From positions 1 through 64,000 of the forward strand of contig CAMYKS010000014.1 in the NCBI GenBank assembly GCA_947259115.1: a stretch of 64,000 nucleotides of DNA. The letters run 5' to 3'. Below are positions 35,956 through 45,343 of the stretch, piece by piece (position 1 is the stretch's first letter; each line of letters opens with the position of its first letter). Origin of the DNA: an uncultured Desulfobulbaceae bacterium (GTDB lineage: Bacteria > Desulfobacterota > Desulfobulbia > Desulfobulbales > BM004). The position numbers were made by a program, and so were the translations under genes. Below the pieces are notes generated by a model. It searched no databases. It was not told where the DNA came from and saw only the letters and a list, made by a program, of their open reading frames with translations.

Positions 35956-38355
35956 TTACTCTAAGGCAGATGACGGCCCGGCTTTTAGAAGGCCTGCATC
36001 GACCATGAATTTCTGGAAGATATGAAACCCGGTGCTGGTTTCAATCACGGGACTAAATGCCAGTGGAGAGAGGGGCATAACAATCTCTGAGATTGCCGGA
36101 GAGAGCTCTGTGGGATTAAAGGGACCTATATAACCCCCGTTCAGGTTGAATGGCTGCAGAGAGAACTGGGCTGCAAGTCGGATAAAGTCTCCTCCCTGGA
36201 GCAGTCTCTCCAAGACAAGTTCTGCCTCCTCAGCGTTTGATGTTACAATATGCCGCAAATGAAGAGTGGAATTTTCTGCTATGGAGATATCCGATAATTC
36301 AGGTGCCCTTTTTTTCAACTCCTGCAATAATTCACTGCTCCTGTAGCCAAGACTCCGGGCTTGCAGGCCGGATCTATAGGCTGATTTGAGTTGTCCCAAT
36401 TCATTGTAAATCACAGCCATATTATAAAACATCTCACCGAATCCAGGATTGAGGCGAACGCTTCTGATATATTGGTTCAAGGATTCCTGCAGCTTTTTGT
36501 CTGAATGGTAGATAATTCCAAGCGTGGAATATTTCATGGCATCATCTGGACTTAAGCTAATTGCTGTTTGCATGCTTTTAACGGCATCCGGGAAATTACC
36601 GGCCTTGGCATAGGATATTGCCAGGTTTTCATAGGTGTTGGAATTTTCAGGATCAAAGGTGAGAGCCTTATTATATTCAGAAATGGCTGAATCATATTGT
36701 CCATCTTTGGCATGCTGGTTGCCGTTATGAAAGTGTATTTGTGCCGCCTGGCGTGAATTGGGATCAGTTTTTGGTTTTGGGATGGGTACAGCCGCAGTCT
36801 CTACATTTTTGTTTCCAGCTGCAGGGCTGAAGGCGACTGAACGCTGGGCATCATCTTGTAATAAACTGTTAACAGAGTTTTGCGGTTTATCCACAATGAG
36901 TATGGCCAGATTTTTGCGAGCAGTCCGGTCGCCCTGATCTGCTGCTTTTTGCAGCCAGTATATAGCACGCTCCTTATTCTGTTCCACGCCAAGGCCATCT
37001 GCATACATGACGGCCAAATTGTTCTGGGCCGCCACATAACCTTGCTTAGCAGCCTTTAAAAGCCAGTAAGCTGATTGTTGGTAATCTTTTGTCAGGCCTT
37101 CACCATAATAGTACATCAGGCCCAGGTTGCTCTGGGCTGCTACATTACCTGCTTCAGCAGCCTTTTGCAGCCAGAAGGCAGCTTCAATTAGATCCTTTTC
37201 AACCCCCTGGCCATTTAAATAGAGGATGGCGAGGTTGTTCTGGGCGTCAACACTTCCATTTTCAGCTGCCCGGCGAAACCAGTAGACTGCTTTTTCTAAA
37301 TCATTTTCATATCCTTCATCGCCGTTGAGATACAAGAGGGCAAGAGAGTTTTGGCCGTTGGGGTCTCCCATTTCAGCTGCAGCCAAATACTTGTCCTTTG
37401 CAGGGACAGGTTCCTGCTCAGATTTTTCTTCTTCAGGTTCTACAGGTGCGTCAGGTAATGGGTCTGCATGGGGCTGAGCATCTGAATCCGATCTAACTTC
37501 ATTGCTTTTTTCAACGCTTGTGTAATTTACCTGTCCCAGCTTATCAAGTTGTACCTTGGCCTTGGCATAACCCAATGTCGCAGATTGGGTGTACCAGTCT
37601 GATGCCTGGGTAAGGTCCTTTTTGACTCCAAGGCCCTGTTCAAAAAGGCGGCCCAGGTAAAACTGTCCCCTGGGGTAGAGCTGCCGGGCAGCCTTCAAAT
37701 ACCAGGCTGCGGCTTTTTCATAGTTCTGCTCCACCCCCTGTCCGGCTTCATATAAGGCGCCGAGGTTTGTCTGGGCTCTGGCATATCCCTGTTCCGCAGC
37801 CTTTTGGTACCAGTAAAACGCTTGTGTAAAGTCAACTGACACACCTAGGCCGAGTTCGTACATGCGTCCAAGATAGGTCTGCCCCCTGGCATATCCCTGT
37901 TCCGCTGCCATTGTAAACCAGCTGCGGGCCTCATCATAATTTTGGGATACGCCTACACCTGTTTCATAAAGAATACCAAGGTTTGTCTGGGCCCTGGCCA
38001 GGCCCTGCTCCGCAGCCTTACGATACCAGTATGCCCCCTGTTCCGGATCCTTAGATGTGCCGTTGCCCAGTTCATACATGGCTCCCAAGGCCCTTTGGGC
38101 TTTGGGGTGTCCTTGCCCGGCAGCCTTTTCATACCAGAAAAAAGCCTGCTTCAGGTTCTTTTGGGTGTTCGTGCCGGAATAGTAAGCGTCACCTAATTGG
38201 AACTGCGCCTCAACCTGTCCCGCTTCCGCATTATTGATAAGATCTTCAATTTGGCCCGCCGATGACTGTAAAGGATGGAGCAGGAGGATTGCCGTCGCTG
38301 CAATAAGAAATAACATCTGCTGGAGAGATTTCATGGACATATCCGCAATACACAT
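35956..38355 (-). CDS. Sel1-repeat / TPR protein with C-terminal parvulin (PpiC) domain
   Basis: A 799-residue exported protein. A signal peptide (hydrophobic core near residues 14-28, after MSMKSLQQ) precedes seven Sel1 repeats (about 35-285, each A-x-YWYxKAAEQGxAxAQxxLG). An acidic Pro/Glu linker and four to five more Sel1 repeats (about 330-500) follow, then three TPRs (about 545-660) and a PpiC-type prolyl isomerase domain (about 700-785, LRHIVTSNAEEAE...GGYIGPF...GFHIFQKF). The start could be Met1, 6 or 8; none has a strong ribosome site. It lies 8 bases after the Csd4-like gene, so it is the last gene of the cell-wall operon. Likely a periplasmic scaffold or foldase for the neighbouring hydrolases (inferred). 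Confidence 0.85.
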   Translation of the reverse strand: MCIADMSMKSLQQMLFLIAATAILLLHPLQSSAGQIEDLINNAEAGQVEAQFQLGDAYYSGTNTQKNLKQAFFWYEKAAGQGHPKAQRALGAMYELGNGTSKDPEQGAYWYRKAAEQGLARAQTNLGILYETGVGVSQNYDEARSWFTMAAEQGYARGQTYLGRMYELGLGVSVDFTQAFYWYQKAAEQGYARAQTNLGALYEAGQGVEQNYEKAAAWYLKAARQLYPRGQFYLGRLFEQGLGVKKDLTQASDWYTQSATLGYAKAKVQLDKLGQVNYTSVEKSNEVRSDSDAQPHADPLPDAPVEPEEEKSEQEPVPAKDKYLAAAEMGDPNGQNSLALLYLNGDEGYENDLEKAVYWFRRAAENGSVDAQNNLAILYLNGQGVEKDLIEAAFWLQKAAEAGNVAAQSNLGLMYYYGEGLTKDYQQSAYWLLKAAKQGYVAAQNNLAVMYADGLGVEQNKERAIYWLQKAADQGDRTARKNLAILIVDKPQNSVNSLLQDDAQRSVAFSPAAGNKNVETAAVPIPKPKTDPNSRQAAQIHFHNGNQHAKDGQYDSAISEYNKALTFDPENSNTYENLAISYAKAGNFPDAVKSMQTAISLSPDDAMKYSTLGIIYHSDKKLQESLNQYIRSVRLNPGFGEMFYNMAVIYNELGQLKSAYRSGLQARSLGYRSSELLQELKKRAPELSDISIAENSTLHLRHIVTSNAEEAELVLERLLQGGDFIRLAAQFSLQPFNLNGGYIGPFNPTELSPAISEIVMPLSPLAFSPVIETSTGFHIFQKFMVDAGLLKAGPSSALE

Positions 38356-38363
38356 AAATGTAG

Positions 38364-39860
38364 TTAATTATTCGTGAGTTCTACCCAGAATTCACCGATT
38401 GTTTCATCATTATAGATGGCTATAACCGGGTAAAGTTTCCCTTTTTTGTTGACGGAATAGCGGGACCATAGATCCTGGCTGGTGTATATTGGATAGTCTA
38501 CATCATTTCCGTCATTCACTGATTTCGGCGGCGCGAAACCTTTAAAATTGATGATAACCTCACTGTCCAGATGGGGCAGATTCGTCCTGATTCCCTTCAG
38601 GATCAGCCGACTGTCTTTTTCAATGTGGAGTGTGGCACCGGCGGAAAGCGTTTGGAGTGTATCATTGACATTTATAACAAGCTCCTCCGCCTTTATTGCT
38701 GAAGGCTCAACGTTGGCGGCAACTTCAATTGGGGCTGCATCCATAACTCCTGTATCCAGTGCTACCCAGCCGAATTCTTCCGAATCCTTGCGTACGATGA
38801 CTTTGGTGTCCTTTGATATTCTGAAGGGAATATGAGTGTCGTTTCTGTTGCCCAAGCCGTCAATGTCAGCAACCATTCCACGCTTGTAATTTGCAATGAT
38901 ATCTGTAACCAGAACCTCGTCACCTGGCTCAATTTTCAGAGTTGAACCATGGGGCATGGCGTAAGAAGGCCCGTCATTGATCTTTATGAGGAGGTAGTCT
39001 AGTTCGGGCTTTTTCAAGTTTAAACCCGGTGAGTCTAAAACAATACCGAGCTGCTCCATGAAGGTGTTGATAATAAGCTTGTGCAGGGAGATTTTTGTTT
39101 CCAGATTATTTATCGTTTTGGAAGTCTCAACCCCAAAGGCGGGAATATGAGCCTGGGTCAGAGCATAGTATGTTGCTGATAACCTTTGCTCTGGATGGAT
39201 GGTTTTATCTGATATTGTGTCATGGTTATTGGGTCTGAAATAATACCGTTCATTTTCAATCTGGCTGTTTGCTTTTTTGATAATATTTCTGGCAAGCCCA
39301 CCGAGGTTGATTGAGCCCTGGTCATCCGGCAGCGGATATACTTCTGCATCATAAATAATAGATTGACCGTAACGATTGGGATTTTCCCCATTGTTTATCC
39401 AGACCGGGGAATAAAAACCGGAACCCTCGTGCAGGTTGAGCAGCAGATCGCTTTCAGCAATAAGGTGCTTCAGCACGACGACAACCTCTTCATCCAGGCT
39501 TTTCTTGATATTGCCGTTTTCACCAAACTTGCGGTTCATATCACCTGTCAAGCCATCGCGCCGGTTCAACAATATGGAGTAAAAGTTCGCCCTTGGCACG
39601 ACAATGAGGTTGCCTTTTTTCAGGTGAATATCGGCATAGAGATCTGCTGTCAGGTAGCCTCCGGGCTCGTCCCCCTGTATACCTCCAATGATCATGATGG
39701 TCTTCCCCGGTTCTTCTCCGAACGTCCGGTAGACGTTAAGTTCATGATCCGTATTGGGAAGAAAAACCTCGTGGATTATCTGGGCCCTGCCGCTGGCATG
39801 AAAACTAAAAATAAACAGCAGGAGTGATAAAATCTGTATTGTAAATTGCCTTTTTTTCAA
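38364..39860 (-). CDS. M99-family metallocarboxypeptidase, Csd4/Pgp1-like
   Basis: A 498-residue periplasmic enzyme with signal peptide (residues 1-26). The zinc site has the unusual Gln ligand of family M99: Gln62 and Glu65 in GGIQGDEPGG and His144 in LNLHEGSGFY, matching Gln46/Glu49/His128 of Helicobacter Csd4. An all-beta C-terminal half follows, as in Csd4/Pgp1. These D,L-carboxypeptidases remove the meso-diaminopimelate from muropeptide tripeptides and set cell shape. It starts at a TTG preceded by GGAG; the same TTG and upstream CCCC context occur in the chimera next door. The L,D-carboxypeptidase that makes its substrate is in the same operon. Confidence 0.88.
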   Translation of the reverse strand: MKKRQFTIQILSLLLFIFSFHASGRAQIIHEVFLPNTDHELNVYRTFGEEPGKTIMIIGGIQGDEPGGYLTADLYADIHLKKGNLIVVPRANFYSILLNRRDGLTGDMNRKFGENGNIKKSLDEEVVVVLKHLIAESDLLLNLHEGSGFYSPVWINNGENPNRYGQSIIYDAEVYPLPDDQGSINLGGLARNIIKKANSQIENERYYFRPNNHDTISDKTIHPEQRLSATYYALTQAHIPAFGVETSKTINNLETKISLHKLIINTFMEQLGIVLDSPGLNLKKPELDYLLIKINDGPSYAMPHGSTLKIEPGDEVLVTDIIANYKRGMVADIDGLGNRNDTHIPFRISKDTKVIVRKDSEEFGWVALDTGVMDAAPIEVAANVEPSAIKAEELVINVNDTLQTLSAGATLHIEKDSRLILKGIRTNLPHLDSEVIINFKGFAPPKSVNDGNDVDYPIYTSQDLWSRYSVNKKGKLYPVIAIYNDETIGEFWVELTNN

Positions 39861-39884
39861 GGGGTTTTCTCCATTATCTAGTTG

Positions 39885-41051
39885 CTAGGGGGAAACTTCA
39901 TGCTTAATTTTCCAGCCTTGGTCATTGTATACTAAAAAGAGGATCTTGGGTCCAGTCGCATGGTATCGGTCGGAGCGGTATTCCTGCCTGAAAGAAACAG
40001 TTGCTCCCTCAGCAGTCCAATTCACCTTTGGATTTGATATGGTAACAGCAATAAATGCATAGGTTTTGTTGAGCCTTTCTTTATGTGCCCTCCACTGGGC
40101 AAGATTTTTGCCACCACTCACAAAGGTTGTGTCATAAAAAGAGATATAGGCGTCAATATTTTTTGAAACCCAGGCCTGCCTCCAGCTTTCAACAAAGTCC
40201 ATTATTTGCTTCTTGTCCTTTGAAGTGTCAGAGGTTGCAGCCATAACTTTTTGTGGTTGTTCGATATTGTTTGCAGTAATCCTCTCCGGCTCAGTTGTCG
40301 GTAGAGTTACAGGAGCAGGTACCGGCACAGGTTGTTGTGCATTTTCATGCGGCGGGACAAAATCTCTGGCTGCTGAATTCATTGGGATTTCAGGTGGTGT
40401 ATCTGTAACAATCCGGGGTCTGGCAGCTAATTGTTCATTTGCTGTGAAATTTTGTACCGCTGCACTGTGGGGCATTACAGCCGCCATCATAGTTGAATCT
40501 CCCTCAGGGGGGTGCTCCGGCAGCGGATATACTTCTGCGTCATAAATAAGAGATTGAACGTTATGTGCGGAATTTTTCATATTCCTGTTCCAGACCGGGG
40601 CATAAAAATCAGGACCTTCATACGAGTTGAACAAGAGAGAGCTTTCCGCAATGAGATGTTTCCGGACCACGGAGATTTCTTCACCATGGCTTTTATTTAT
40701 ATTATCATTTTCACTGAATTTGCTGTTTTTTCCATCCGCCAACCCATTGCTCCGGTTAAACAATAGGGAGTAAAAGTTTGCCCTTGGCACGACAATAAGG
40801 TTACCCTTGTTCAGGACTATATTCTCATAGAAATCCGCTGGCAGGTGACCTCCGGGCATGCCTCCCGGTATGTTGTTAATGATCGTCATGGGTAAGCCCG
40901 ATTCATTTCCCAATGCCCAATAGACATTCGGTTCATAACCCGTGGAGGGAAGAAAAAACTTGTTGACCACCTGGGCCCGACCGCTGGCATGAAAAATAAA
41001 AATAAACAGCAGGAGCCATAAAAGCTGTACTTTAAAAAGCCTCATTTCCAA
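39885..41051 (-). CDS. Chimeric dead M99 / NTF2-like protein
   Basis: A 388-residue exported protein. Residues 1-180 align without gaps to the Csd4-like neighbour (shared FHASGRAQ, KGNLIVVPRANFYS, KHLIAES, YDAEVYPLP). From about residue 188 to the end it aligns with the C-terminal part of the Csd6-like neighbour (F-x-ANE, then WRQAW, NIDAYISFYD, GGKNLAQW, NKTYA). All three zinc ligands are lost: Gln62 is Pro, Glu65 is Met and His144 is Tyr. The middle is a Pro/Val/Thr-rich linker. It begins at a TTG at 41051 with AAGGA upstream, in the same spacer as the Csd4-like gene. It cannot be a peptidase; a binding or scaffolding role through the NTF2-like domain is possible. Confidence 0.85.
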   Translation of the reverse strand: MEMRLFKVQLLWLLLFIFIFHASGRAQVVNKFFLPSTGYEPNVYWALGNESGLPMTIINNIPGGMPGGHLPADFYENIVLNKGNLIVVPRANFYSLLFNRSNGLADGKNSKFSENDNINKSHGEEISVVRKHLIAESSLLFNSYEGPDFYAPVWNRNMKNSAHNVQSLIYDAEVYPLPEHPPEGDSTMMAAVMPHSAAVQNFTANEQLAARPRIVTDTPPEIPMNSAARDFVPPHENAQQPVPVPAPVTLPTTEPERITANNIEQPQKVMAATSDTSKDKKQIMDFVESWRQAWVSKNIDAYISFYDTTFVSGGKNLAQWRAHKERLNKTYAFIAVTISNPKVNWTAEGATVSFRQEYRSDRYHATGPKILFLVYNDQGWKIKHEVSP

Positions 41052-41068
41052 GGGGTTTTTTCCTTTGT

Positions 41069-42592
41069 CTAGTTACGGGAGTATACCTCACGCTTAATTT
41101 TCCAGCCGAGATCATTGTTCACTAAATAGAGGGTTTTATTGCCTGTCGCACTGTATCGGTCGGAGCTGTATTCCTGCCTGAAAGATACAGTTGCCCCCTC
41201 ATCAGTCCAGTTCACCTTTGTATTTGAGATATTCACAGCAATATACGCATACGTTTTGTTGAGGTTTGCTTTATGCACTTTCCATTGTGCAAGATTTTTA
41301 CCGCCGCTTTTAAAGGTTTTGTCATAAAAGGAGATATAGGCGTCAATATTCTGTGAAGTCCAGGCCTGGCGCCAGTCTTCAACAAAGTCCGTAATCTGCT
41401 GTTTATCCTTTGGAATATCAGGTACGGCAACAATAATATGTTGCGTTTGCTCGATTTTGCTTGCAGCAGTCGTTATTGGTGCAGGCGTAGGTTGAGTGAT
41501 TTGAGCCCTCGCCGGAACATGTTGGCGTTTCTTTTCAAGTGGCGGGGTAATTTCTTTGAGCCCAGATTTTTTTTCAATTTCAGATTCAGTCTGTGCAAAC
41601 CCCTGGGTCCTGTCTACATGTTCATTAGCTTTGAAACTTTGCAAAGGTACATTTTGGGGATTTAATGCCGCCACCACAGCAGCGGTATCCTCTGATGCGA
41701 ATTCTGTAAGTTGTATCTCGTCTCTGGTAAGGGGATGGGCGGCAACCTTGAAAGGTGCTTCAGGATAAATCTGGAGAGGACTCACACGCCAGATGCGTTT
41801 GCGCGCAGTCCAGCTCCGGCCCGGAAAATATTCGAGATAGGTCCGGCTTGCTCCCCGCATGATCGAGCGTTTAAAGGGACGGTAAATGAAGTCGCTTACA
41901 GCTACAGTTTGATTACCGGAATTAATGATATACAGGTAATCATATTCTACATTTTCAGGTTTAATTTCATCGGTCAGCAGTAAAGATTTTGCCAGGCTAA
42001 AATCATTTTCCGTTAAGAGTTGATTTTTTGATTTTACGATGGAATCAATATCTGAAACAATTACGACAGGAGTTACTATCTGGTTGAGGTAGTTTTCCAG
42101 GTCATCGAGATCATTGTTTGCCAGGGTAATACAGCCGTTCGTACTGTTTGGCTCCAAGTTCTTGTTGGTACCGTGGATATAAATGCCGTCGCCGTTTCTA
42201 CCGGCTTCCCGGTCAAAATAATTCGGGTAATCAAGATGGAAGGCCTTATCCCCGAAAATGGTGATTTTATCATCACGGAAAATCTGGGTGATAAAATAGA
42301 TTCCTTCGGGAGTTTTTGAGTCGCCGCTGATTTCTTTTAGACCGAAATTTTCTCCAGTGGCACAGGGGTATTCCGCTACCACCCTGATTTCAGAATCATA
42401 CTCTAAAACCCGTAACCGCTGCAGTTTTTTTTCAACCAGGATGAGATAAATGGGCTCCTTGGCTACCTCTACACTGAAAAGGCCGGCAAGCTCTACGTCT
42501 GCTTGGTCTACCTGGGCGGCGGCCTGGGCCGAGGTGGAACCGGACATTCCCGGGAACAGTGAAAAGCAGATGATGATGAATATTATTTTCAT
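41069..42592 (-). CDS. YkuD-domain L,D-carboxypeptidase, Csd6/Pgp2-like
   Basis: A 507-residue periplasmic enzyme. A signal peptide (MKIIFIIICF...SAQA) supports the ATG at 42592; the frame is open to an ATG at 42700 without a ribosome site. Order: N-terminal domain (25-45), YkuD domain (about 47-175) with His140 in YIHGTN and catalytic Cys154 in STNGCITL, a linker, and a C-terminal NTF2-like domain (about 390-505). This three-part layout is that of Helicobacter Csd6 and Campylobacter Pgp2, which trim muropeptide tetrapeptides to tripeptides. The Arg usual two residues after the Cys in transpeptidases is Thr here. First gene of the four-gene operon. Confidence 0.87.
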   Translation of the reverse strand: MKIIFIIICFSLFPGMSGSTSAQAAAQVDQADVELAGLFSVEVAKEPIYLILVEKKLQRLRVLEYDSEIRVVAEYPCATGENFGLKEISGDSKTPEGIYFITQIFRDDKITIFGDKAFHLDYPNYFDREAGRNGDGIYIHGTNKNLEPNSTNGCITLANNDLDDLENYLNQIVTPVVIVSDIDSIVKSKNQLLTENDFSLAKSLLLTDEIKPENVEYDYLYIINSGNQTVAVSDFIYRPFKRSIMRGASRTYLEYFPGRSWTARKRIWRVSPLQIYPEAPFKVAAHPLTRDEIQLTEFASEDTAAVVAALNPQNVPLQSFKANEHVDRTQGFAQTESEIEKKSGLKEITPPLEKKRQHVPARAQITQPTPAPITTAASKIEQTQHIIVAVPDIPKDKQQITDFVEDWRQAWTSQNIDAYISFYDKTFKSGGKNLAQWKVHKANLNKTYAYIAVNISNTKVNWTDEGATVSFRQEYSSDRYSATGNKTLYLVNNDLGWKIKREVYSRN

Positions 42593-42947
42593 GTAATTAT
42601 AAGATTTCATTACATTAATAGAAAATATAACTGGTTTGTTAACAGGGGATAGCGCTGCTATCGTGCAGAAAAATACGGTTCTGAAAAATCGAAAAGACAT
42701 TTTTATATTAAAAAAAAGAGTACATCAAGGTAATAAATTTTAAGTGGGCATATTTAATTAACAAAACGGTATTAAAACCCGGCTTCAATGAAAACGAAGC
42801 AATTCTTCAAAATACAGGTAATACATAATACTGTCAAGTTGTTAGGAAGCAGAGGGGTGAGAGTCTAACATACATATTGGGTAAATATACCTGTCGAAGA
42901 ATTATGGAATTTTTCAGGAGAAGTCTCATGGAGCGCCACTTTTTTTC

Positions 42948-42974
42948 TTGACAATTACCCCTCCACTATATAAT
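42948..42974 (+). promoter_or_regulatory. Sigma-70-type promoter of sat
   Basis: TTGACA at 42948-42953 and a perfect TATAAT at 42969-42974, spacer 15 bases (16 if CTTGAC is read as -35). Start near 42981, leader about 77 bases. This fits strong constitutive expression of sat. The rest of the 42593-43057 gap is AT-rich, with no gene. Confidence 0.7.
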
Positions 42975-43057
42975 GTTGGGCCCGAAAATGAATCAAGGTT
43001 CAGTTTATTCACTGTCCATTATTATCATTTATAAATCACTGATCAAGGAGAACAATT

Positions 43058-44338
43058 ATGTCGAAATTAGTACCCCCACATGGCGGAAAAGGTTTGGTCT
43101 GCTGCAAGCTTCATGGCAGCGAGTTGATTGCAGAGCAGGAAAAAGCTGCAGGTCTTAAAAAAATTCAGATCAGCGACCGCGCTAAAGGCGACGTGATCAT
43201 GATGGGCATTGGCGGCTTCAGCCCGCTTGATGGTTTCATGACCAAGGCAGACTGGAAAGGCGTCTGCGAAAATTACACCATGGCTGACGGCACCTTCTGG
43301 CCCTTACCTATCACCCTGGATATTTCAACCGCTGATGCTGATGGAATTAACGTTGGTGACGAGATTGCCCTGGAAAATGGTGGCACCATTTACGCCACTA
43401 TGAAGGTCAGCGAGAAAGCAGTAATGACCGAAGCTGACAAAAAATGGGAATGTGAAAAAGTTTTCAAAGGCCATGGCGAAGAGTCAGCCGATGACGTTTT
43501 CTGGAAGATCGCCATGGAAGATCATCCCGGCGTGCAGATGGTTATGTCCCAGAAAGAAGTGAATATCGCAGGTCCGGTTAAAGTTCTTTCCGAGGGCGAG
43601 TATCCTGATCAGTACAAGGGTGTTTATCTGACCCCTGCCGAAACCCGTACCATGTTTGAAGAGCGCGGTTGGTCTGACGTTGCTGCCCTGCAGCTGCGGA
43701 ATCCCATGCATCGCTCCCACGAGTTCCTGGCCAAGATCGCTATTGAGGTTTGTGATGGTGTTTTGATCCATTCCCTGATAGGTAACCTGAAGCCTGGTGA
43801 TATTCCTGCTGAAGTACGTGTTAAAGCCATCGATTGTCTGGTTGAGAACTACTTTGTTAAAGACAACGTTATCCAGGGTGGTTATCCACTGGATATGCGT
43901 TATGCCGGTCCACGTGAGGGCCTGTTGCATGCCACCTTCCGCCAGAACTACGGAATCACCAAGATGATCATAGGTCGTGACCACGCAGGTGTTGGTGATT
44001 TCTACGGTCTGTTCGAAGCTCAAACCATCTTTGACGAGATCCCGACTCCTTCCGATCCAGGCAAAGCTCTGCAGTGTAAGCCGCTGAAAATTGACTGGAC
44101 CTTCTACTGCCACAAGTGTGACGGCATGGCTTCCCTGAGAACCTGCAACCACGGTAAGGACGATCGTGTCATCCTTTCCGGTACCAAGCTGCGCAAGGCT
44201 CTTTCCGAGGGCGCCGAGGTGGTTGACCATTTCGGTCGTGATGAAGTACTGGTCATCCTGCGTGAATACTATGCCGGCCTGACCGAGAAGGTTGAGGTCA
44301 AAATGCAGGGTGCTGCTTCCGGAGAAGTAATGAAGTAA
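43058..44338 (+). CDS. sat: Sulfate adenylyltransferase (ATP sulfurylase), dissimilatory type
   Basis: A 426-residue homo-oligomeric enzyme forming adenosine 5'-phosphosulfate from ATP and sulfate, the first step of dissimilatory sulfate reduction, or the reverse ATP-yielding step in sulfur disproportionation. Motifs: [10 protein letters not shown] near residue 52, [11 protein letters not shown] (the QxRNPxHxxH nucleotide site) near 211, GRDHAGVGD near 308, and Cys-containing HKCDGM near 350 typical of sulfate reducers. AAGGAG precedes the ATG. Codon use is strongly biased to C-ending and GGT/GCT-type codons compared with neighbours, indicating high expression. Monocistronic, with its own promoter and terminator. 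No apr or dsr genes are in the window. Confidence 0.97.
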   Translation: MSKLVPPHGGKGLVCCKLHGSELIAEQEKAAGLKKIQISDRAKGDVIMMGIGGFSPLDGFMTKADWKGVCENYTMADGTFWPLPITLDISTADADGINVGDEIALENGGTIYATMKVSEKAVMTEADKKWECEKVFKGHGEESADDVFWKIAMEDHPGVQMVMSQKEVNIAGPVKVLSEGEYPDQYKGVYLTPAETRTMFEERGWSDVAALQLRNPMHRSHEFLAKIAIEVCDGVLIHSLIGNLKPGDIPAEVRVKAIDCLVENYFVKDNVIQGGYPLDMRYAGPREGLLHATFRQNYGITKMIIGRDHAGVGDFYGLFEAQTIFDEIPTPSDPGKALQCKPLKIDWTFYCHKCDGMASLRTCNHGKDDRVILSGTKLRKALSEGAEVVDHFGRDEVLVILREYYAGLTEKVEVKMQGAASGEVMK

Positions 44339-44367
44339 GTTTTATTATACCGATAGCTGTTTATTAA

Positions 44368-44398
44368 GGGAGATACCACATGGTGTCTCCCTTTTTTT
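44368..44398 (+). terminator. sat terminator
   Basis: GGGAGATACC pairs with GGTGTCTCCC (10 bp with one mismatched pair, 4-base loop) and is followed by seven T at 44392-44398, 30 bases past the sat stop. Confidence 0.92.
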
Positions 44399-44612
44399 GT
44401 GGGCGCCCGGTAGGGCGCATACACTTGGAGGTGTGGCAACCCGCAGGCAGGACAGCGAAGGCCGTGAGATTCCGAAGCGCTGGCTCGACGAAATCCTCTA
44501 CTGCGAGGAGTGAAATATAGAGGTTAAATCTTGGAATGAATATAAGTGCTTGAACAGTGGCGCAAGAGGCGGCGGGAAGACCACGCCACCTAAACGAAAA
44601 GATTGGGTGGAC
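44399..44612 (+). mobile_element. Truncated group II intron, 5' (domain I) fragment
   Basis: Directly after the sat terminator the sequence runs GTGGGCGCCCGGTAGGGCGC, then ACTTGGAGGTGTGGCAACCC, and later CTACTGCGAGGAGTGAAATA. This follows the 5' end of bacterial group II introns (GTGCGCCCAG-AGGGTG type start and structured domain I). The reverse transcriptase and domains V-VI are absent, since the dtxR-feoA gene begins at 44624. Insertion just after a terminator hairpin is a known habit of class C introns. Called by pattern; a covariance search is needed. Confidence 0.5.
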
Positions 44613-44623
44613 AGGTTTTTGTG

Positions 44624-45286
44624 CTACAGATCTCCATTTGTCAATTTCCAGACATAAATATTTTCCGCAACATTTTCATCAAGAGCAAGTTCTGTATTCT
44701 CAAATTTTATACAGAATGCCGGATTCTTTCTATGCAGGGTGACTACCACACCGGGATGGAGCCCGAATGAAATAAGCTGGTGAAAGCTTGAATGGTTATC
44801 AGGTTTGATGTAGGTGATTTTGCCGCTTTCACCAGGGGCCAGTTCTTTTAAGCTTACCACACTGCTGTCAATAACTTTGCTTTTGCCTAAACAGCATCTG
44901 CCCCTGGGGATTTTTTTGCCGTCAGGACAGAATTCCGGGTGTCCCAACAGGGTGCAGATTGACTCCTCAACCTCTGGGAGAAGACTATGTTCAACTTTGC
45001 AGGCAATATCTTCCATGTCCGATTGCTTGAGTTTGAGAATACTGGAAACCATGACTTCGGCCAGCCTGTGTCTTCTGATAATTATCTCAGCAATGGATTT
45101 TCCCTTATCGAGCAAGCTTATATTGTCCTTTTCCCTAATGATTAATTCCTGTTGTTCAAGGTCGTCAAGGTCGGCGTCAGTGAATTTTACAGTGCATCTT
45201 TTTCTTATGGCCTCGAGAGAATTGTTCTGCCTGTCGCCGACAGACCAGATTGATTCAAGGATTTCTTCCTGCTTTTCATTCAGCAT
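44624..45286 (-). CDS. DtxR-family iron regulator with FeoA-like C-terminal domain
   Basis: A 220-residue regulator. Helix-turn-helix at about residues 5-60, then the DtxR/MntR metal-binding and dimerisation region with RRHRLAEVMV, a CKVEHSLLPEVEE stretch holding E and H ligands, and CTLLGHPEFCPDG-x-IPRGRCC (Cys-rich). A FeoA/SH3-like domain covers about 145-218 (LKELAPGESGKITYI). AGGAG lies nine bases before the ATG at 45286; the frame extends upstream without a ribosome site. It follows feoB by 57 bases on the same strand. Likely an Fe(II)-dependent repressor of the feoB operon, with the FeoA-like part as effector or as FeoB partner (inferred). Confidence 0.87.
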   Translation of the reverse strand: MLNEKQEEILESIWSVGDRQNNSLEAIRKRCTVKFTDADLDDLEQQELIIREKDNISLLDKGKSIAEIIIRRHRLAEVMVSSILKLKQSDMEDIACKVEHSLLPEVEESICTLLGHPEFCPDGKKIPRGRCCLGKSKVIDSSVVSLKELAPGESGKITYIKPDNHSSFHQLISFGLHPGVVVTLHRKNPAFCIKFENTELALDENVAENIYVWKLTNGDL

Positions 45287-45343
45287 GGTATGGCTCCTGT
45301 TGTAAAACCTTGCGGCCTTCAACGTTTATCATTCAGCATAAGA

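Noticed and set aside
43484..44230. 248-codon minus-strand frame opposite sat
   Set aside because: Shadow of a strongly codon-biased gene on the other strand; no ribosome site or recognisable product.
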